From: CAUZWH01 sp965224275 | GTDB taxonomy: Bacteria; Pseudomonadota; Alphaproteobacteria; SHVV01 | Length of the DNA stretch: 64,000 nucleotides | Reading direction: 5' to 3' | Assembly: GCA_965224275.1 (NCBI GenBank) | Contig: CBDCYR010000016.1 | Span: 62,001-126,000, forward strand | Part shown: piece after piece, positions 1 to 8,584 of the stretch | How the letters are laid out: each line of letters opens with the position of its first letter | Numbering within the stretch: position 1 is the stretch's first letter | Program-made: the position numbers and the translations under genes | Notes under the pieces: generated by a model | Seen by the model: the letters and a program-made list of their open reading frames with translations, nothing else | Told to the model about the DNA's origin: nothing | Database searches by the model: none

Positions 1-1
1 C

Positions 2-259
2 CCAAATCATGTCGTCGTGAAAGGGACCTACCGACGCCACGCTAGTATGTGCGAGGAGGTGGAACGCGCCAACGGGATCGCGAAGATGGACAGTTCGGTC
101 GTCGTCTACCATACCAATCTGAGCGGCGCGTCGCGGCTGTTTGCTGTCGTCCGATATGGCGATACGATAGCTCTCGGCGGCGAAACGCCTCTCCTCGCCG
201 AGCGGGTCGTGCGAATGGAGACACGAAGCCTCGAGTTTTCCCCGACGATCATTCTGTGA
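2..259 (+). CDS. Ring-hydroxylating oxygenase beta subunit, C-terminal part (cut by left edge)
   Basis: The frame is open from the first bases to a TGA at 257-259, so this is the 3' end of a gene that starts outside the window. About 85 residues are visible. The order FAVVRYGDTI, then LAERVVRMETR, resembles the C-terminal strands of the small (beta, NTF2/SnoaL-fold) subunit of Rieske ring-hydroxylating oxygenases, which has no metal centre and plays a structural part in the hexamer. The alpha-subunit gene begins 20 bases downstream, which fits the usual paired arrangement. The family call rests on this short tail plus context and is therefore moderate. Confidence 0.6.
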   Translation, partial: PNHVVVKGTYRRHASMCEEVERANGIAKMDSSVVVYHTNLSGASRLFAVVRYGDTIALGGETPLLAERVVRMETRSLEFSPTIIL

Positions 260-279
260 GGCTCTGGAAGGAATCCGGC

Positions 280-1479
280 ATGTCACGAAATGCAGCAGAG
301 TGGGAGGCACCGCCGAGGAATGTCCCGCACACGCACTACCTCAACAACCAGATCTACACGAGCGAGGAGATTTTCGAGGAGGAGCGGGACAAGATCTTCG
401 GCCGAGTCTGGAAGTTCGTTTGCCACGAGAGCGAACTCCCAGAGAATTTCGACTACGTCACGACGTCGGTGGCTGGGACGCCGCTCGTTGTCGTGCGCGG
501 CGACGATGGGCAAGTACGGACTTTTCTCAACATCTGCTCGCATCGTGCCGCCCAGGTCGTCCGCGAGCCGAGCGGAAATACGCAAACCTTCACCTGTCTG
601 TTCCACCTTTGGACATACGACGCACGCGGAAATTGCGTGTCGGTGACGCGCGGCGAGGGTTACGAAGGGTTCGGCTGTTCCAAGGAGAATCTAGGTCTAC
701 GCGAGATCAAGACTCGGGTTCATCTGGGTCTCGTCTTTATCAACTTAGATGACGACTGCGAGTCATTCGAGAGCCATTTTGGCGACGCGTTCGAACATGT
801 CGAGGCGATACTCGAGACTGTCCCGCTCGAAGTCTTCCACTATCATTCGACGACACTGGAGACCAATTGGAAGAACTGGGTTGAGCTGAATACTGAGATC
901 TACCACGAGTACCTCCACTACATTAATCGACTGACGAGCTTGAATGAGCCGTCGTACCACGATCGCGAATGGATCTTCTACGAAGGCGGGCATCAGGTGC
1001 TCCAGGGGCCGCTGTATGCCGACTACGCCAGGATCAAAGGATGGCGCCAGCGCGACGGCAAGCCTTTACCGGGCCTGAAGGTCAGGGAGTCGAAGAACTA
1101 TAACCTGTGGCCCGACTTTCTCCTCGTTGCCCGAGCAACCGTGTTTCGCATCGATTCCGTCACGCCGCTGAGTCCGACCCGAACGCTGGTCGAATTTCGC
1201 GGTCTCGGGATCAAGGGCGAATCGGCCGAGGACCGGGCAATGCGGGTCGCCGACCACAACGATTTCTGGGGACCGTTTGGCCGCAATATCCCGGAGGACA
1301 ATCAGGCGTCTGAATCGCAAACCGCCTCGATGGCGAGCGGTTTGGCGCCGCACAGCCTGATTGCGCGCGAGGAGGGAGCCAAACCGCAAACCGAGGAAAC
1401 GCTTAGGCACTATTACCGCGAATGGAGCCGTCGCATGGGCTGGTCTCCCAGCCGGACCGATCAATTGGCGGCAGAGTAG
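280..1479 (+). CDS. Rieske ring-hydroxylating oxygenase, alpha subunit
   Basis: 399 residues, typical for the catalytic subunit that dihydroxylates or hydroxylates an aromatic ring using electrons from a separate reductase. The Rieske [2Fe-2S] ligands are C86, H88, C106 and H109 (CSH ... CLFH). The mononuclear iron site is suggested by N204-TEIYHEYLH with H209 and H213; the histidines are three residues apart rather than the usual four. The frame is open further upstream, but ATG 280 follows GGAAGGAATCC closely and gives the normal family N-terminus. It lies 20 bases after the beta-subunit gene and before a TRAP transporter, so a catabolic operon is likely. No reductase or ferredoxin is visible. 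The substrate cannot be told from sequence. Confidence 0.88.
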   Translation: MSRNAAEWEAPPRNVPHTHYLNNQIYTSEEIFEEERDKIFGRVWKFVCHESELPENFDYVTTSVAGTPLVVVRGDDGQVRTFLNICSHRAAQVVREPSGNTQTFTCLFHLWTYDARGNCVSVTRGEGYEGFGCSKENLGLREIKTRVHLGLVFINLDDDCESFESHFGDAFEHVEAILETVPLEVFHYHSTTLETNWKNWVELNTEIYHEYLHYINRLTSLNEPSYHDREWIFYEGGHQVLQGPLYADYARIKGWRQRDGKPLPGLKVRESKNYNLWPDFLLVARATVFRIDSVTPLSPTRTLVEFRGLGIKGESAEDRAMRVADHNDFWGPFGRNIPEDNQASESQTASMASGLAPHSLIAREEGAKPQTEETLRHYYREWSRRMGWSPSRTDQLAAE

Positions 1480-1560
1480 CTGGCTGGGTTCGCTTCGTGA
1501 GCGCGGCCGGTCCGCTTGGTGATGAGACGCTCGCCTGGATATGATGATTCGCCAGTAACC

Positions 1561-1592
1561 AAACGCTTCGCTTAACAAACGCTTCGCTTAAT
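1561..1592 (+). repeat. 16-bp tandem direct repeat upstream of the TRAP operon
   Basis: Two adjacent copies of AAACGCTTCGCTTAAC (second copy ends in T instead of C) lie in the 138-base gap between the oxygenase gene and the TRAP binding-protein gene, about 26 bases before its start codon. A tandem half-site for a regulator is possible, as is simple slippage duplication. No regulator is identified. Confidence 0.6.
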
Positions 1593-1617
1593 AGGAGCAA
1601 ATAGGGAGGATATCGGG

Positions 1618-2637
1618 ATGAAAAGCATTAAAAACCACGCGCTTGCGGTATTTGCCGCCATGGCGTTTTTAGTCGCTTTGCAGGGCTATGCACAGGCAGC
1701 CGAGGTAACACTAAAAGCGGCTTCCTACACCCCCGCACAAAGCCTGTTTACGAAGCAGTTTCGCGCCTTTGTCGACAAGGTGAACGCCGATGGCAAGGGG
1801 CTGGTTCAGATCAACTACCTCGGCGGCGCGCCCAAGGTTATGTCCGTGCTCGAGATGGGTGGTGCGGTGAGCAAGGGCATCATCGACATGGCCAGCATAA
1901 GCTGCGTCTTCTGCCTTACCCAATTCCCGGCCGCGACGGCGACGTTCTTCACCGGCTACAACACCGAGGAAATGCGTCAGAATGGCACGTTCGAAGTGAT
2001 GCGAGAGCTCTATGCAAAGCACATGAACGTGCACTATTTGGGGCGGACCAACGACCAACTGACGCTCAGCATCTTCATGAACAAACCGATCAGCAAGGTC
2101 GCGGATTTCAAAGGGATGAAGATACGCACGAGCCCCCTGCATAGCCCTTTCGTCAACGGGTTGGGCGCGACGGCGATCGAAATGCGCTTTGGCGATACCT
2201 ACTCGGGCCTGGAGCGAGGGCTGGTCGTGGGATATGCTTGGCCGACCATGGGCGTTTTCGACTTCGGACTGCAGGACGTGACCAAGTACCGGGTCGAGCC
2301 GGAGTACTATTTCATCGACATCAGCCTGTTGGTAAACCTCGACGCTTGGAACAAGCTCAACAAGGAACAGCAGAACTTGCTGCACAAAACGGCACGATGG
2401 GTTGAAGGCACGAACAAGGACGGTGCTGCGCTCAACATAGCCGAGAAAAAGCGCCAGGATGATTTTGGCGTCAAACTGATCCGCTTTACCGGAGACGAGT
2501 GCCGCACCTATGTGAAGATCGCCTACGATACGGCGTGGGATGGTTTGAGAAAGCGCGACGCCGCCACCGCCGATCGGCTGAAGAAGCTCCTCTACGATGA
2601 GAAGGGCGTCATCGACTACTTCTGCACATACAACTAA
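1618..2637 (+). CDS. TRAP transporter periplasmic substrate-binding protein (DctP family)
   Basis: 339 residues with an N-terminal signal peptide (hydrophobic stretch at about 10-24, cleavage near AQAAE at 25-29). The body matches the DctP/TAXI-like solute receptor fold: LKAASYTP at the start, the FKGMKIRTSP segment around 170 and the helix-rich C-terminus. Such proteins bind organic acids and hand them to a sodium-driven DctQM permease. The ATG is preceded by GGGAGGATATCGG, a good ribosome site. It is first of three TRAP genes and is separated from dctQ by a strong hairpin. Placement after ring-hydroxylating oxygenase genes suggests that its ligand is the oxygenase substrate, which is inference. 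Confidence 0.88.
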   Translation: MKSIKNHALAVFAAMAFLVALQGYAQAAEVTLKAASYTPAQSLFTKQFRAFVDKVNADGKGLVQINYLGGAPKVMSVLEMGGAVSKGIIDMASISCVFCLTQFPAATATFFTGYNTEEMRQNGTFEVMRELYAKHMNVHYLGRTNDQLTLSIFMNKPISKVADFKGMKIRTSPLHSPFVNGLGATAIEMRFGDTYSGLERGLVVGYAWPTMGVFDFGLQDVTKYRVEPEYYFIDISLLVNLDAWNKLNKEQQNLLHKTARWVEGTNKDGAALNIAEKKRQDDFGVKLIRFTGDECRTYVKIAYDTAWDGLRKRDAATADRLKKLLYDEKGVIDYFCTYN

Positions 2638-2660
2638 GAAAATCGGGCTGCGACAGTTTC

Positions 2661-2701
2661 AGGGGTGAGCCGCAAACCAAGGTAGGTTTCGGCTCACCCC
2701 T
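2661..2701 (+). terminator. Strong intergenic hairpin between TRAP dctP and dctQ
   Basis: A perfect 12-bp arm (AGGGGTGAGCCG at 2661-2672, its complement at 2690-2701) is extended by an inner AAACC/GGTTT stem with one bulged base. There is no clear T-run after it, so it is better seen as an mRNA stabiliser or partial attenuator that would raise binding-protein expression above that of the permease. Confidence 0.7.
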
Positions 2702-2728
2702 CGCGACTGCGCGGCGTCCGCCCGCGTC

Positions 2729-3244
2729 ATGAAGCTTGTTCTTCGCGCCTACCTTGGGCTCCTCGATCTCTGTGCCAACATCGTCGGGCTAGGCGTCGGT
2801 GTGATCGCGCTGCTTGTCTCAGCCGAGGTCCTGATCCGTTCCCTGAACGTGGGGACCCTCCACTGGCTTATCGAAGTGGTCGAGTACGCGCTGTTCGTGA
2901 TGACGTTCATTGCCGCCCCCTGGGTTTTGAGCAAGGGCGCTCACGTCCGTGTCGACGTCGTCTTGGTATTTGCGAGCCCGCGGGTTCGTTACTACTTGGA
3001 ACTGCTCATCGACACGCTCGGGATGGTGATCTCCTTCCTGCTCTTCTACTACGGCCTCGACGCCACCATCGACTCGCTGGCGCAGAAAGCACTGATTTAC
3101 AAACATCTCGTGATCCCCGAGGGCTGGTTGCTGATCGCGCTTCCCTTCTCCGGAGCCTTGCTGACGATTGAGTTCGGACGCCGCGTTTGGCGCACGTTTA
3201 CGGGTGCCGCCGGGGAAGATGCGCAAAGCCCCGAAGGCTTCTAA
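2729..3244 (+). CDS. TRAP transporter small permease (DctQ family)
   Basis: 171 residues, the normal size for the four-helix small subunit. Hydrophobic segments are visible at about 14-36, 48-68, 88-112 and 128-148. The tryptophan/glutamate-rich turn after the first helix and the KGAHVRVD segment near residue 70 are family hallmarks. It acts with the DctM subunit in the inner membrane and contacts the periplasmic receptor. It ends 14 bases before the most likely start of dctM. No odd features. Confidence 0.88.
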   Translation: MKLVLRAYLGLLDLCANIVGLGVGVIALLVSAEVLIRSLNVGTLHWLIEVVEYALFVMTFIAAPWVLSKGAHVRVDVVLVFASPRVRYYLELLIDTLGMVISFLLFYYGLDATIDSLAQKALIYKHLVIPEGWLLIALPFSGALLTIEFGRRVWRTFTGAAGEDAQSPEGF

Positions 3245-3258
3245 AAAGGCGCGCGAAA

Positions 3259-4584
3259 ATGCCCTGGGAAGTCGCGTTGTTGCTGCTGATGGGTGGCTAT
3301 CTTGCATTAATGGCATTGGGGCTCCCGGTCGCGTTTGCTTTTTTCGGCATCAATCTGGTCGGCGCCTTCATTTTCCTGGGCGGGGAAATCGGGCTCGCGC
3401 AACTGGGACGGAACGCGATGGGCGCGTTGTCGACGTTCATTCTTGTGCCGATCCCGTTGTTCCTTCTGATGGGAGAAATTCTTTTTCAAACCGGCGTGGC
3501 GATACGCGCGATCGATGCGATAGACGGCCTCATCAGGCGAGTGCCTGGGCGCTTGTCGATCGTCTCGATCGTCGGCGGCACGGTATTCTCGTCGCTCTCG
3601 GGCTCGACGGTTGCGAACGCGGCCGTACTCGGGAGCGTGCTGCTCCCGGATATGTTGCGCCGGCGCTATCACCCTACTTTTGCCATGGGGCCGATCATGG
3701 CGGTCGGTGGCGTCGCTATGCTCATCCCGCCGTCGGCGCTAGCGGTCTTGCTCGGAGGCCTGGCCGGTATCTCGATCGCCAAGCTATTGATCGCCGGGAT
3801 CGTGCCAGGTCTTCTGATGTGCGTGGTGTTTCTGATCTATGTGATGGCGCGTGCCGCAATCAGCCCCCACTTGGCGCCGCCCTACGACGTAGAGCAACTA
3901 ACCCGGTGGCAACGGTGGCGCGCGTTTATCATCTATGTAGTCCCCTTATTCAGCATCTTTGTCGTCGTCGTCGGCAGCATCGTTGGCGGCATCGCCACCC
4001 CCACCGAATCCGCTGCCCTCGGGTGCGTCGCATGCGTCGTGGTGGCAGCGGCGTATCGGTCCCTCACTTGGCGCGCCCTACTCAAAGCTTGCCAGGAAAC
4101 CGCCAAGATATTCGTGATGATCCTGTTCATCATCGCCGCCTCGTTAACGTTCTCGCAGATCCTTGCGTTTTCTGGCGCCACCAACGGTCTGCTCGACATG
4201 GTTGGCGGTCTGGGCCTTTCGCACTTGACGGTCCTGCTGGGAATGATCGGCGTTCTGCTGGTCCTGGGCGCCTTCATGGATCAGGTGAGCATGCTGCTGA
4301 TTACCCTGCCGTTCTATATGCCATTGGCTCAAGGCTTGGGGATTGACGTCGTCTGGCTCGGGATCCTGATCTTGATATCGATGGAGATCAGCCTTCTGAC
4401 GCCGCCGTTTGGCATATTGCTCTACGTTATGAAGGGCGTCGCACCAGATCACATAACGCTCAATCAGATCTGGGTAGCGGCCATCCCCTTCATCATATTG
4501 GAGCTCATCGTCCTGGCTCTGCTCGTCGTGTTCCCGGCGCTCGCGACCTGGCTCCCGGAGCAAATCGTGCGCCCGCTTATTTGA
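3259..4584 (+). CDS. TRAP transporter large permease (DctM family)
   Basis: 441 residues, almost entirely hydrophobic with about 11-12 membrane helices, as expected for the transport-catalysing DctM subunit. The LFLLMGEI segment, GSTVANAAVLGSVLLPDM near 115-130 and the C-terminal TPPFG motif fit the family. The reading frame is open to 3187, overlapping dctQ, but ATG 3259 starts directly with MPWEVALLLLMGGYLALMA and avoids the overlap. It completes a dctPQM set. Uptake would be driven by a sodium or proton gradient. Confidence 0.9.
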   Translation: MPWEVALLLLMGGYLALMALGLPVAFAFFGINLVGAFIFLGGEIGLAQLGRNAMGALSTFILVPIPLFLLMGEILFQTGVAIRAIDAIDGLIRRVPGRLSIVSIVGGTVFSSLSGSTVANAAVLGSVLLPDMLRRRYHPTFAMGPIMAVGGVAMLIPPSALAVLLGGLAGISIAKLLIAGIVPGLLMCVVFLIYVMARAAISPHLAPPYDVEQLTRWQRWRAFIIYVVPLFSIFVVVVGSIVGGIATPTESAALGCVACVVVAAAYRSLTWRALLKACQETAKIFVMILFIIAASLTFSQILAFSGATNGLLDMVGGLGLSHLTVLLGMIGVLLVLGAFMDQVSMLLITLPFYMPLAQGLGIDVVWLGILILISMEISLLTPPFGILLYVMKGVAPDHITLNQIWVAAIPFIILELIVLALLVVFPALATWLPEQIVRPLI

Positions 4585-4705
4585 CATCCGTGCCCCTCGG
4601 GGCATCGCCGCGTCAACATAGGACCTTGGCTGATACCGGTGAGATCTTACGGGCTTCGACGATCTTGGCAGGCTACTGGGGGACTTGAACCAGGGCCCAA
4701 AGCGC

Positions 4706-5464
4706 TCATCCGACCCAGCCGGCCCGACGCACCGTGGGTGCATAGGTATTGCTCACGGGAACGCGGATTCCGTTCTTGAGAATCAGCGTGAGCTTGTTAC
4801 TTTCCTTGCTCACATCCGCTACGGCGCCGCGTGCAACCCAAAAGGAACGATGAACCTGCAACCCGTTCTCGGTCTGCAACTCACGCACTGCGTCCTTCAT
4901 GCGAAACAGAATCAGGTCTTCGCCGGCACTTGTATACAAGCGAAGATAGTGATCCTCGGTCTTCACGCAGAGCAGTTCGCCCGTGATTTTCGCGGGTATC
5001 CGATCGAGGAATGGGGAAGTGTCGGTTGACGGGCCAGCTTCATCCGTCGGCACTTCTGCACGCACCAGTGTACGAAACAGGTGGAAACTGCCGCACACGA
5101 GCGCGCCGGTCAACGCAACGGACAGATACATTTCGGCATAGGTTGGGGTGTTGCCGAATAGCCAGGCGTTGGCTAGCTCCAACTCGTAAGCGAGTGGGAT
5201 GGCAACCAGAAACGCGGTGATGATGTCGACCGCGATATCAGGCCACGGGCGTTCTGTTTCCACCAGGCGCCGCAGCACCCAAGCCATGACCAACCATTGG
5301 CTGCTTGCGGTAACGATCACGCCCAGCCAATAAGCAAACCGATTGATAAGGCTGAGCCGATCGAACGTGTCGAACGGTCCGATCGTCGCGACGATGACGG
5401 TCATCGCCAAAAGGCTCACAGCCCAGCGCGACCAACGCGCCTTTAGAAAACCGTCGAGAGTCAT
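4706..5464 (-). CDS. Membrane-anchored LytTR-type DNA-binding regulator
   Basis: 252 residues. The N-terminal half holds four predicted membrane helices (about 12-30, 41-62, 76-97, 110-133). After an acidic linker, residues 155-250 form a LytTR domain: LLCVKTEDHYLRLYT, then FRMKDAVRELQ, LQVHRSFWVARGAV and LTLILKNGIRVPVSNTY are all characteristic. Proteins of this layout sit in the inner membrane and bind direct repeats in promoters with the cytoplasmic LytTR part. The gene is transcribed convergently to the TRAP operon and may or may not control it. No partner kinase is visible. Confidence 0.85.
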   Translation of the reverse strand: MTLDGFLKARWSRWAVSLLAMTVIVATIGPFDTFDRLSLINRFAYWLGVIVTASSQWLVMAWVLRRLVETERPWPDIAVDIITAFLVAIPLAYELELANAWLFGNTPTYAEMYLSVALTGALVCGSFHLFRTLVRAEVPTDEAGPSTDTSPFLDRIPAKITGELLCVKTEDHYLRLYTSAGEDLILFRMKDAVRELQTENGLQVHRSFWVARGAVADVSKESNKLTLILKNGIRVPVSNTYAPTVRRAGWVG

Positions 5465-5637
5465 GTGGGCGGCCCTACTTCACGCTTCGTAAAGCGGAAG
5501 TCGCCCCGATTCGCGAAGGAAAACATGGTTTTGCGCATATCGCGTTGCTTGTTTGGCTTATCAGTCCCAACTTTGCACCCGATCGGCTTGGGTATCAAAA
5601 CAGAACGTTTTTGTTGTCCAAAAAAAGGCATCGCGCG

Positions 5638-6273
5638 ATGAGTTCCGCCTTCGAAGTTGACCGTTCAATGGCAGAGGGAGTCCCGCGCCACGTTACTTTC
5701 TGTCTGGTCGTCGTCCTAGTGCTCCTCCACGCGCCCGACCGGACCGCCGCCGAATCGGGGGTGAGTACGACTCCCCATGTTGTATTGAATGATTCGCTTG
5801 ACGCGCTTCGTGCGGACTTCAACGCCAAGCAGGGCACCGTGAGATTGTTGTTTATCGTCGATCCCGTCTGCCCGACCTGCGTGCGCGGGTTGGTCGCTCT
5901 TAACGACGAGTTCTTGGCTAACAATCACGATCCTCGCTTGAACGTTTTCGTCGTGCACGTGCCGATGCTCGGTGCCCGCGAGCGTCAAATCGCTAGGGCG
6001 AAGCAATTTCTCACCGCCCGTAACACAACTCACTATTGGGATGGCGCAGCCTCGATAAGTGTCGCATTTCAGCAGCAACTCGGCATTGCCCGCCCGGCGT
6101 GGGACGTCTGGTTCGTTTTCGGTCCCGACGCAACATGGGATCCCGACCGGCCTCCCAAGCCGGACCTCTGGATGCACCAACTATTCGCGGTCAAAGGCCC
6201 ACTCCTCGATCCGAAGGTGCTCGCCAGAACAACAACCGACTTGTTGAAGTCGCTCGCACGAGAGGGCGACTAG
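5638..6273 (+). CDS. Exported thioredoxin-like protein
   Basis: 211 residues from ATG 5638. A longer frame begins at 5545, but this ATG gives a sensible signal sequence: a hydrophobic stretch at about 19-31 (FCLVVVLVLL) after a basic/polar start. The mature part has a thioredoxin-like beginning with C78-P-T-C81 in DPVCPTC, followed by a long alpha/beta region with WDVWFVFGPDA. The CxxC suggests a redox or metal-handling role in the periplasm. No cis-proline motif can be placed with certainty, so oxidoreductase activity is not assured. Related proteins often sit near metal or organomercury genes, but none is seen here. Confidence 0.6.
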   Translation: MSSAFEVDRSMAEGVPRHVTFCLVVVLVLLHAPDRTAAESGVSTTPHVVLNDSLDALRADFNAKQGTVRLLFIVDPVCPTCVRGLVALNDEFLANNHDPRLNVFVVHVPMLGARERQIARAKQFLTARNTTHYWDGAASISVAFQQQLGIARPAWDVWFVFGPDATWDPDRPPKPDLWMHQLFAVKGPLLDPKVLARTTTDLLKSLAREGD

Positions 6274-6338
6274 CCTCGAAGGAGAGGCTGGGATGGCGGG
6301 TCATCGTTAAACGAGCGAAATGACCATTCAAAGGAGCC

Positions 6339-6758
6339 ATGGCAAAGATGAATTCAACATCGTTAGAACAAATACCAGGTGACGCCCTCGATGTACCGGC
6401 TTTGCCGTCCAGGAGCGACCTCGCCGGCGGCTTCGTGAGTTTCGGATTGATCTGGGGTGTTCCGATCGCAGCATTGGTACTCGGTGGGATCTTCGATGTT
6501 GAAGCATTTCTCTGGCCGCCAGCGCTGGCCGTCATGGGCATCGGCTGCTTGGCGAACGCATTCCGATGCGGACGTCTGCATTGCTACATCACCGGCCCGT
6601 TCTTCCTGATCGCCGCGGTCGTTTCGCTCCTCCACGGCGGCGGCCTTGTACCTCTCGGACCAGGAGCGTGGACGTGGATTGGCAACACCGTGTTCGCCGG
6701 TGGATTGGTGCTCACGTGCGCACCGGAAATGATCTGGGGGCGCTATGTGCGCCGCTGA
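6339..6758 (+). CDS. Small integral membrane protein of unknown function
   Basis: 139 residues, with an AAGGAG ribosome site just before the ATG. Four hydrophobic segments are seen at about 30-52, 55-72, 84-100 and 111-128. The segment CGRLHCYITGPFF between helices 2 and 3 carries cysteines and a histidine that could bind a metal or haem. It follows the thioredoxin-like gene by 65 bases on the same strand, so the two may be co-transcribed. I do not recognise a named family, and the function is unknown. Confidence 0.6.
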   Translation: MAKMNSTSLEQIPGDALDVPALPSRSDLAGGFVSFGLIWGVPIAALVLGGIFDVEAFLWPPALAVMGIGCLANAFRCGRLHCYITGPFFLIAAVVSLLHGGGLVPLGPGAWTWIGNTVFAGGLVLTCAPEMIWGRYVRR

Positions 6759-6801
6759 TCGAGCGCCAAAACGCGCGCGCGCGTCGCGATCGGGCGATCC
6801 C

Positions 6802-7479
6802 TCACGCATTCAGGGTGCTGGCGAACAACGATAGCGTGCGATCCTGCGCGAGCTGTGCCGCATCGGCGTCGTAGGTGGGTCGTTCGTCACAAACGAAGCC
6901 GTGATCGGCCGGATAGATGTGGACTTCGACGCCGGGGTTGTTGGCCTTAACAGCTTCGCCCACCGAAGGCGGAACCGTCTGATCTCTTTCGCCAAAGTGG
7001 CAGATAACCGGGCACTTCGGCTTTTCGTCGGCGTATAACTCGGTGGTGCGGCCGTAGTAGCTCGACGCGCAACCCATCTCGAGCCTGCACGCCGCCAACC
7101 AGGCGACCAATCCGCCGAAGCAGTAGCCGACGATGCCCACTGCTCCCGCATTCCCGAGATGGTCCGCGGTCGCCTTGACGTCGAGCATCACCCAGTCCAG
7201 GTGATCCGGGTCGAGGGACTTGCGTAAGGACAGGCCCTTTTCGAACCCGGGCGGATCGTAGTCCAGCGCGGTGTCGCGTTCGATCCGATCGTAGAGGGCT
7301 GGGGCCGCCGCCCGATACCCCTGATTGGCAAACCAGTTGCACACCTTCTGGATGTGCGGGGTAACGCCGAAAATCTCATGGATCACGACGATATGCCCGC
7401 GCGTCTCAATTGTCGGATCGGCCACGTAGACGCCCAGTTCGTGTCCGTCGTCGGCCTGCATCTTTATGAACGTGCCCAT
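6802..7479 (-). CDS. Dienelactone hydrolase family protein
   Basis: 225 residues from the ATG at 7479; a GTG at 7548 is possible, but family members begin close to MGTFIKMQADDGHEL. The alpha/beta-hydrolase catalytic set of dienelactone hydrolases is present: E35 in HEIFG, nucleophile C120 in GYCFGG, D166 in ERDQTVPP and H193 in ADHGF. The family hydrolyses dienelactones in chlorocatechol breakdown, but many members act on other esters or lactones. It forms a two-gene minus-strand unit with the esterase upstream. The nearby ring-hydroxylating oxygenase makes an aromatic breakdown role plausible. Confidence 0.85.
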   Translation of the reverse strand: MGTFIKMQADDGHELGVYVADPTIETRGHIVVIHEIFGVTPHIQKVCNWFANQGYRAAAPALYDRIERDTALDYDPPGFEKGLSLRKSLDPDHLDWVMLDVKATADHLGNAGAVGIVGYCFGGLVAWLAACRLEMGCASSYYGRTTELYADEKPKCPVICHFGERDQTVPPSVGEAVKANNPGVEVHIYPADHGFVCDERPTYDADAAQLAQDRTLSLFASTLNA

Positions 7480-7557
7480 GGCGATCCCCGTAATGCTTAC
7501 GTCGTCCTCGGCCCTACCAGGAGGCCCGGCCGCGAAGTTTTCCGACACCGATGGATG

Positions 7558-8427
7558 CTAAGAACTACCGGCCATCCACTCGCGAACCTTGACCACCCAC
7601 AGATTGTCGGGGTCACCACATCCTTCGTTGGTCTGAAAGTGCGTGCAACCCTCGAAGACATGGTATTCGACGGCACCAGGTTGATCGCGCAGGAGCGTGG
7701 CCAAACGCTCGCTGTCAGCGGCAATCGCAGGTACGTCTTTCGATCCCCACGCGATGAAGAAGGGAACTTGGTTGCCGCCGACGTGGTCGATCGGGCTTGC
7801 ATCCCGATCATCCCCGGGTTGCGCAAGAAATTCCCCCAATATCGTTGCTCTCCGGCTGCCCGGTTCAACGTCGTCGAGGTGCAGGTTGTGGGCGCCGCTT
7901 ACAGGGAAGCAGCCCTTGACGACATCGACCGGAAGACTTCGAGCTGCAGCGCAGTCCTTCCTCAGCGCCAGCAGTGCCGCGAGATGGCCGCCCGATGAAT
8001 GGCCACCGACGAAGATGCGGTTGGGGTTGCCGCCATGCTGTTCGATGTTGCGGTGGACCCATGCGAGAGCATCGCAACAGTCATCCAGGTGGGCAGGGAA
8101 CTTGTGCTCCGGGGTGAGGCGATGGTTCACGGTCACGAAGATCGCCGGCAAGTTGATGATCGGCGGCGCTATGAAGCCCATCCATTCCTTGAACCCGTGG
8201 CGCCAGGCGCCGCCATGGATGAACATCAAGATCGGCAGGTCCGTGAGGCTCTCGTCGGTTGGTAGAAAGATGTCGATCTTCTGGTAGTAGTCGTCGCCAT
8301 AGGCAACGTCCAGAACGTTCCGCGTCGCAGCAACCGTTTGCTTCGATAACTCGATCGCTTGGTCGACAAAATCCTGCGCGCCGGGTTCGGTGAGCTGCCC
8401 ACGGTCTGGCATATCTTCGAAAGACAT
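7558..8427 (-). CDS. Alpha/beta hydrolase (HSL/arylformamidase-like esterase)
   Basis: 289 residues. The oxyanion motif HGGAW is at 71-75 and the nucleophile elbow GHSSGG places the serine at 144. An aspartate in WGSKD (near 234) and a histidine in CTHF (near 264) complete the triad. The HGG[AY]W form is shared by carboxylesterases of the hormone-sensitive-lipase group and kynurenine formamidases, so the substrate is uncertain. The start has AGGAGGGTCCGCCG upstream. It precedes the dienelactone-hydrolase gene, probably as one operon. Confidence 0.82.
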   Translation of the reverse strand: MSFEDMPDRGQLTEPGAQDFVDQAIELSKQTVAATRNVLDVAYGDDYYQKIDIFLPTDESLTDLPILMFIHGGAWRHGFKEWMGFIAPPIINLPAIFVTVNHRLTPEHKFPAHLDDCCDALAWVHRNIEQHGGNPNRIFVGGHSSGGHLAALLALRKDCAAARSLPVDVVKGCFPVSGAHNLHLDDVEPGSRRATILGEFLAQPGDDRDASPIDHVGGNQVPFFIAWGSKDVPAIAADSERLATLLRDQPGAVEYHVFEGCTHFQTNEGCGDPDNLWVVKVREWMAGSS

Positions 8428-8584
8428 CGGCGGACCCTCCTGCGTTGTCCGTTCGGGTGAGCTTTAAACTATCTCCACGAAAGATAGCACGCCACTCCTA
8501 TCCATGGCGTGGCGCTAAGCGCGACGGTCGACGCAGCCCTTCCGGGCGACCCGGATGACAATGTAACCGCATCAGTACGCGCCT

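Noticed and set aside
49..279. 77-residue N-terminal extension of the first Rieske alpha subunit
   Set aside because: It overlaps the beta-subunit gene in another frame and is arginine-rich; ATG 280 fits the family start.
4640..4700. tRNA-like T-arm sequence (GGTTCAAGTCC) on the minus strand
   Set aside because: The T-stem does not pair and no D-arm, anticodon arm or acceptor stem can be built around it.
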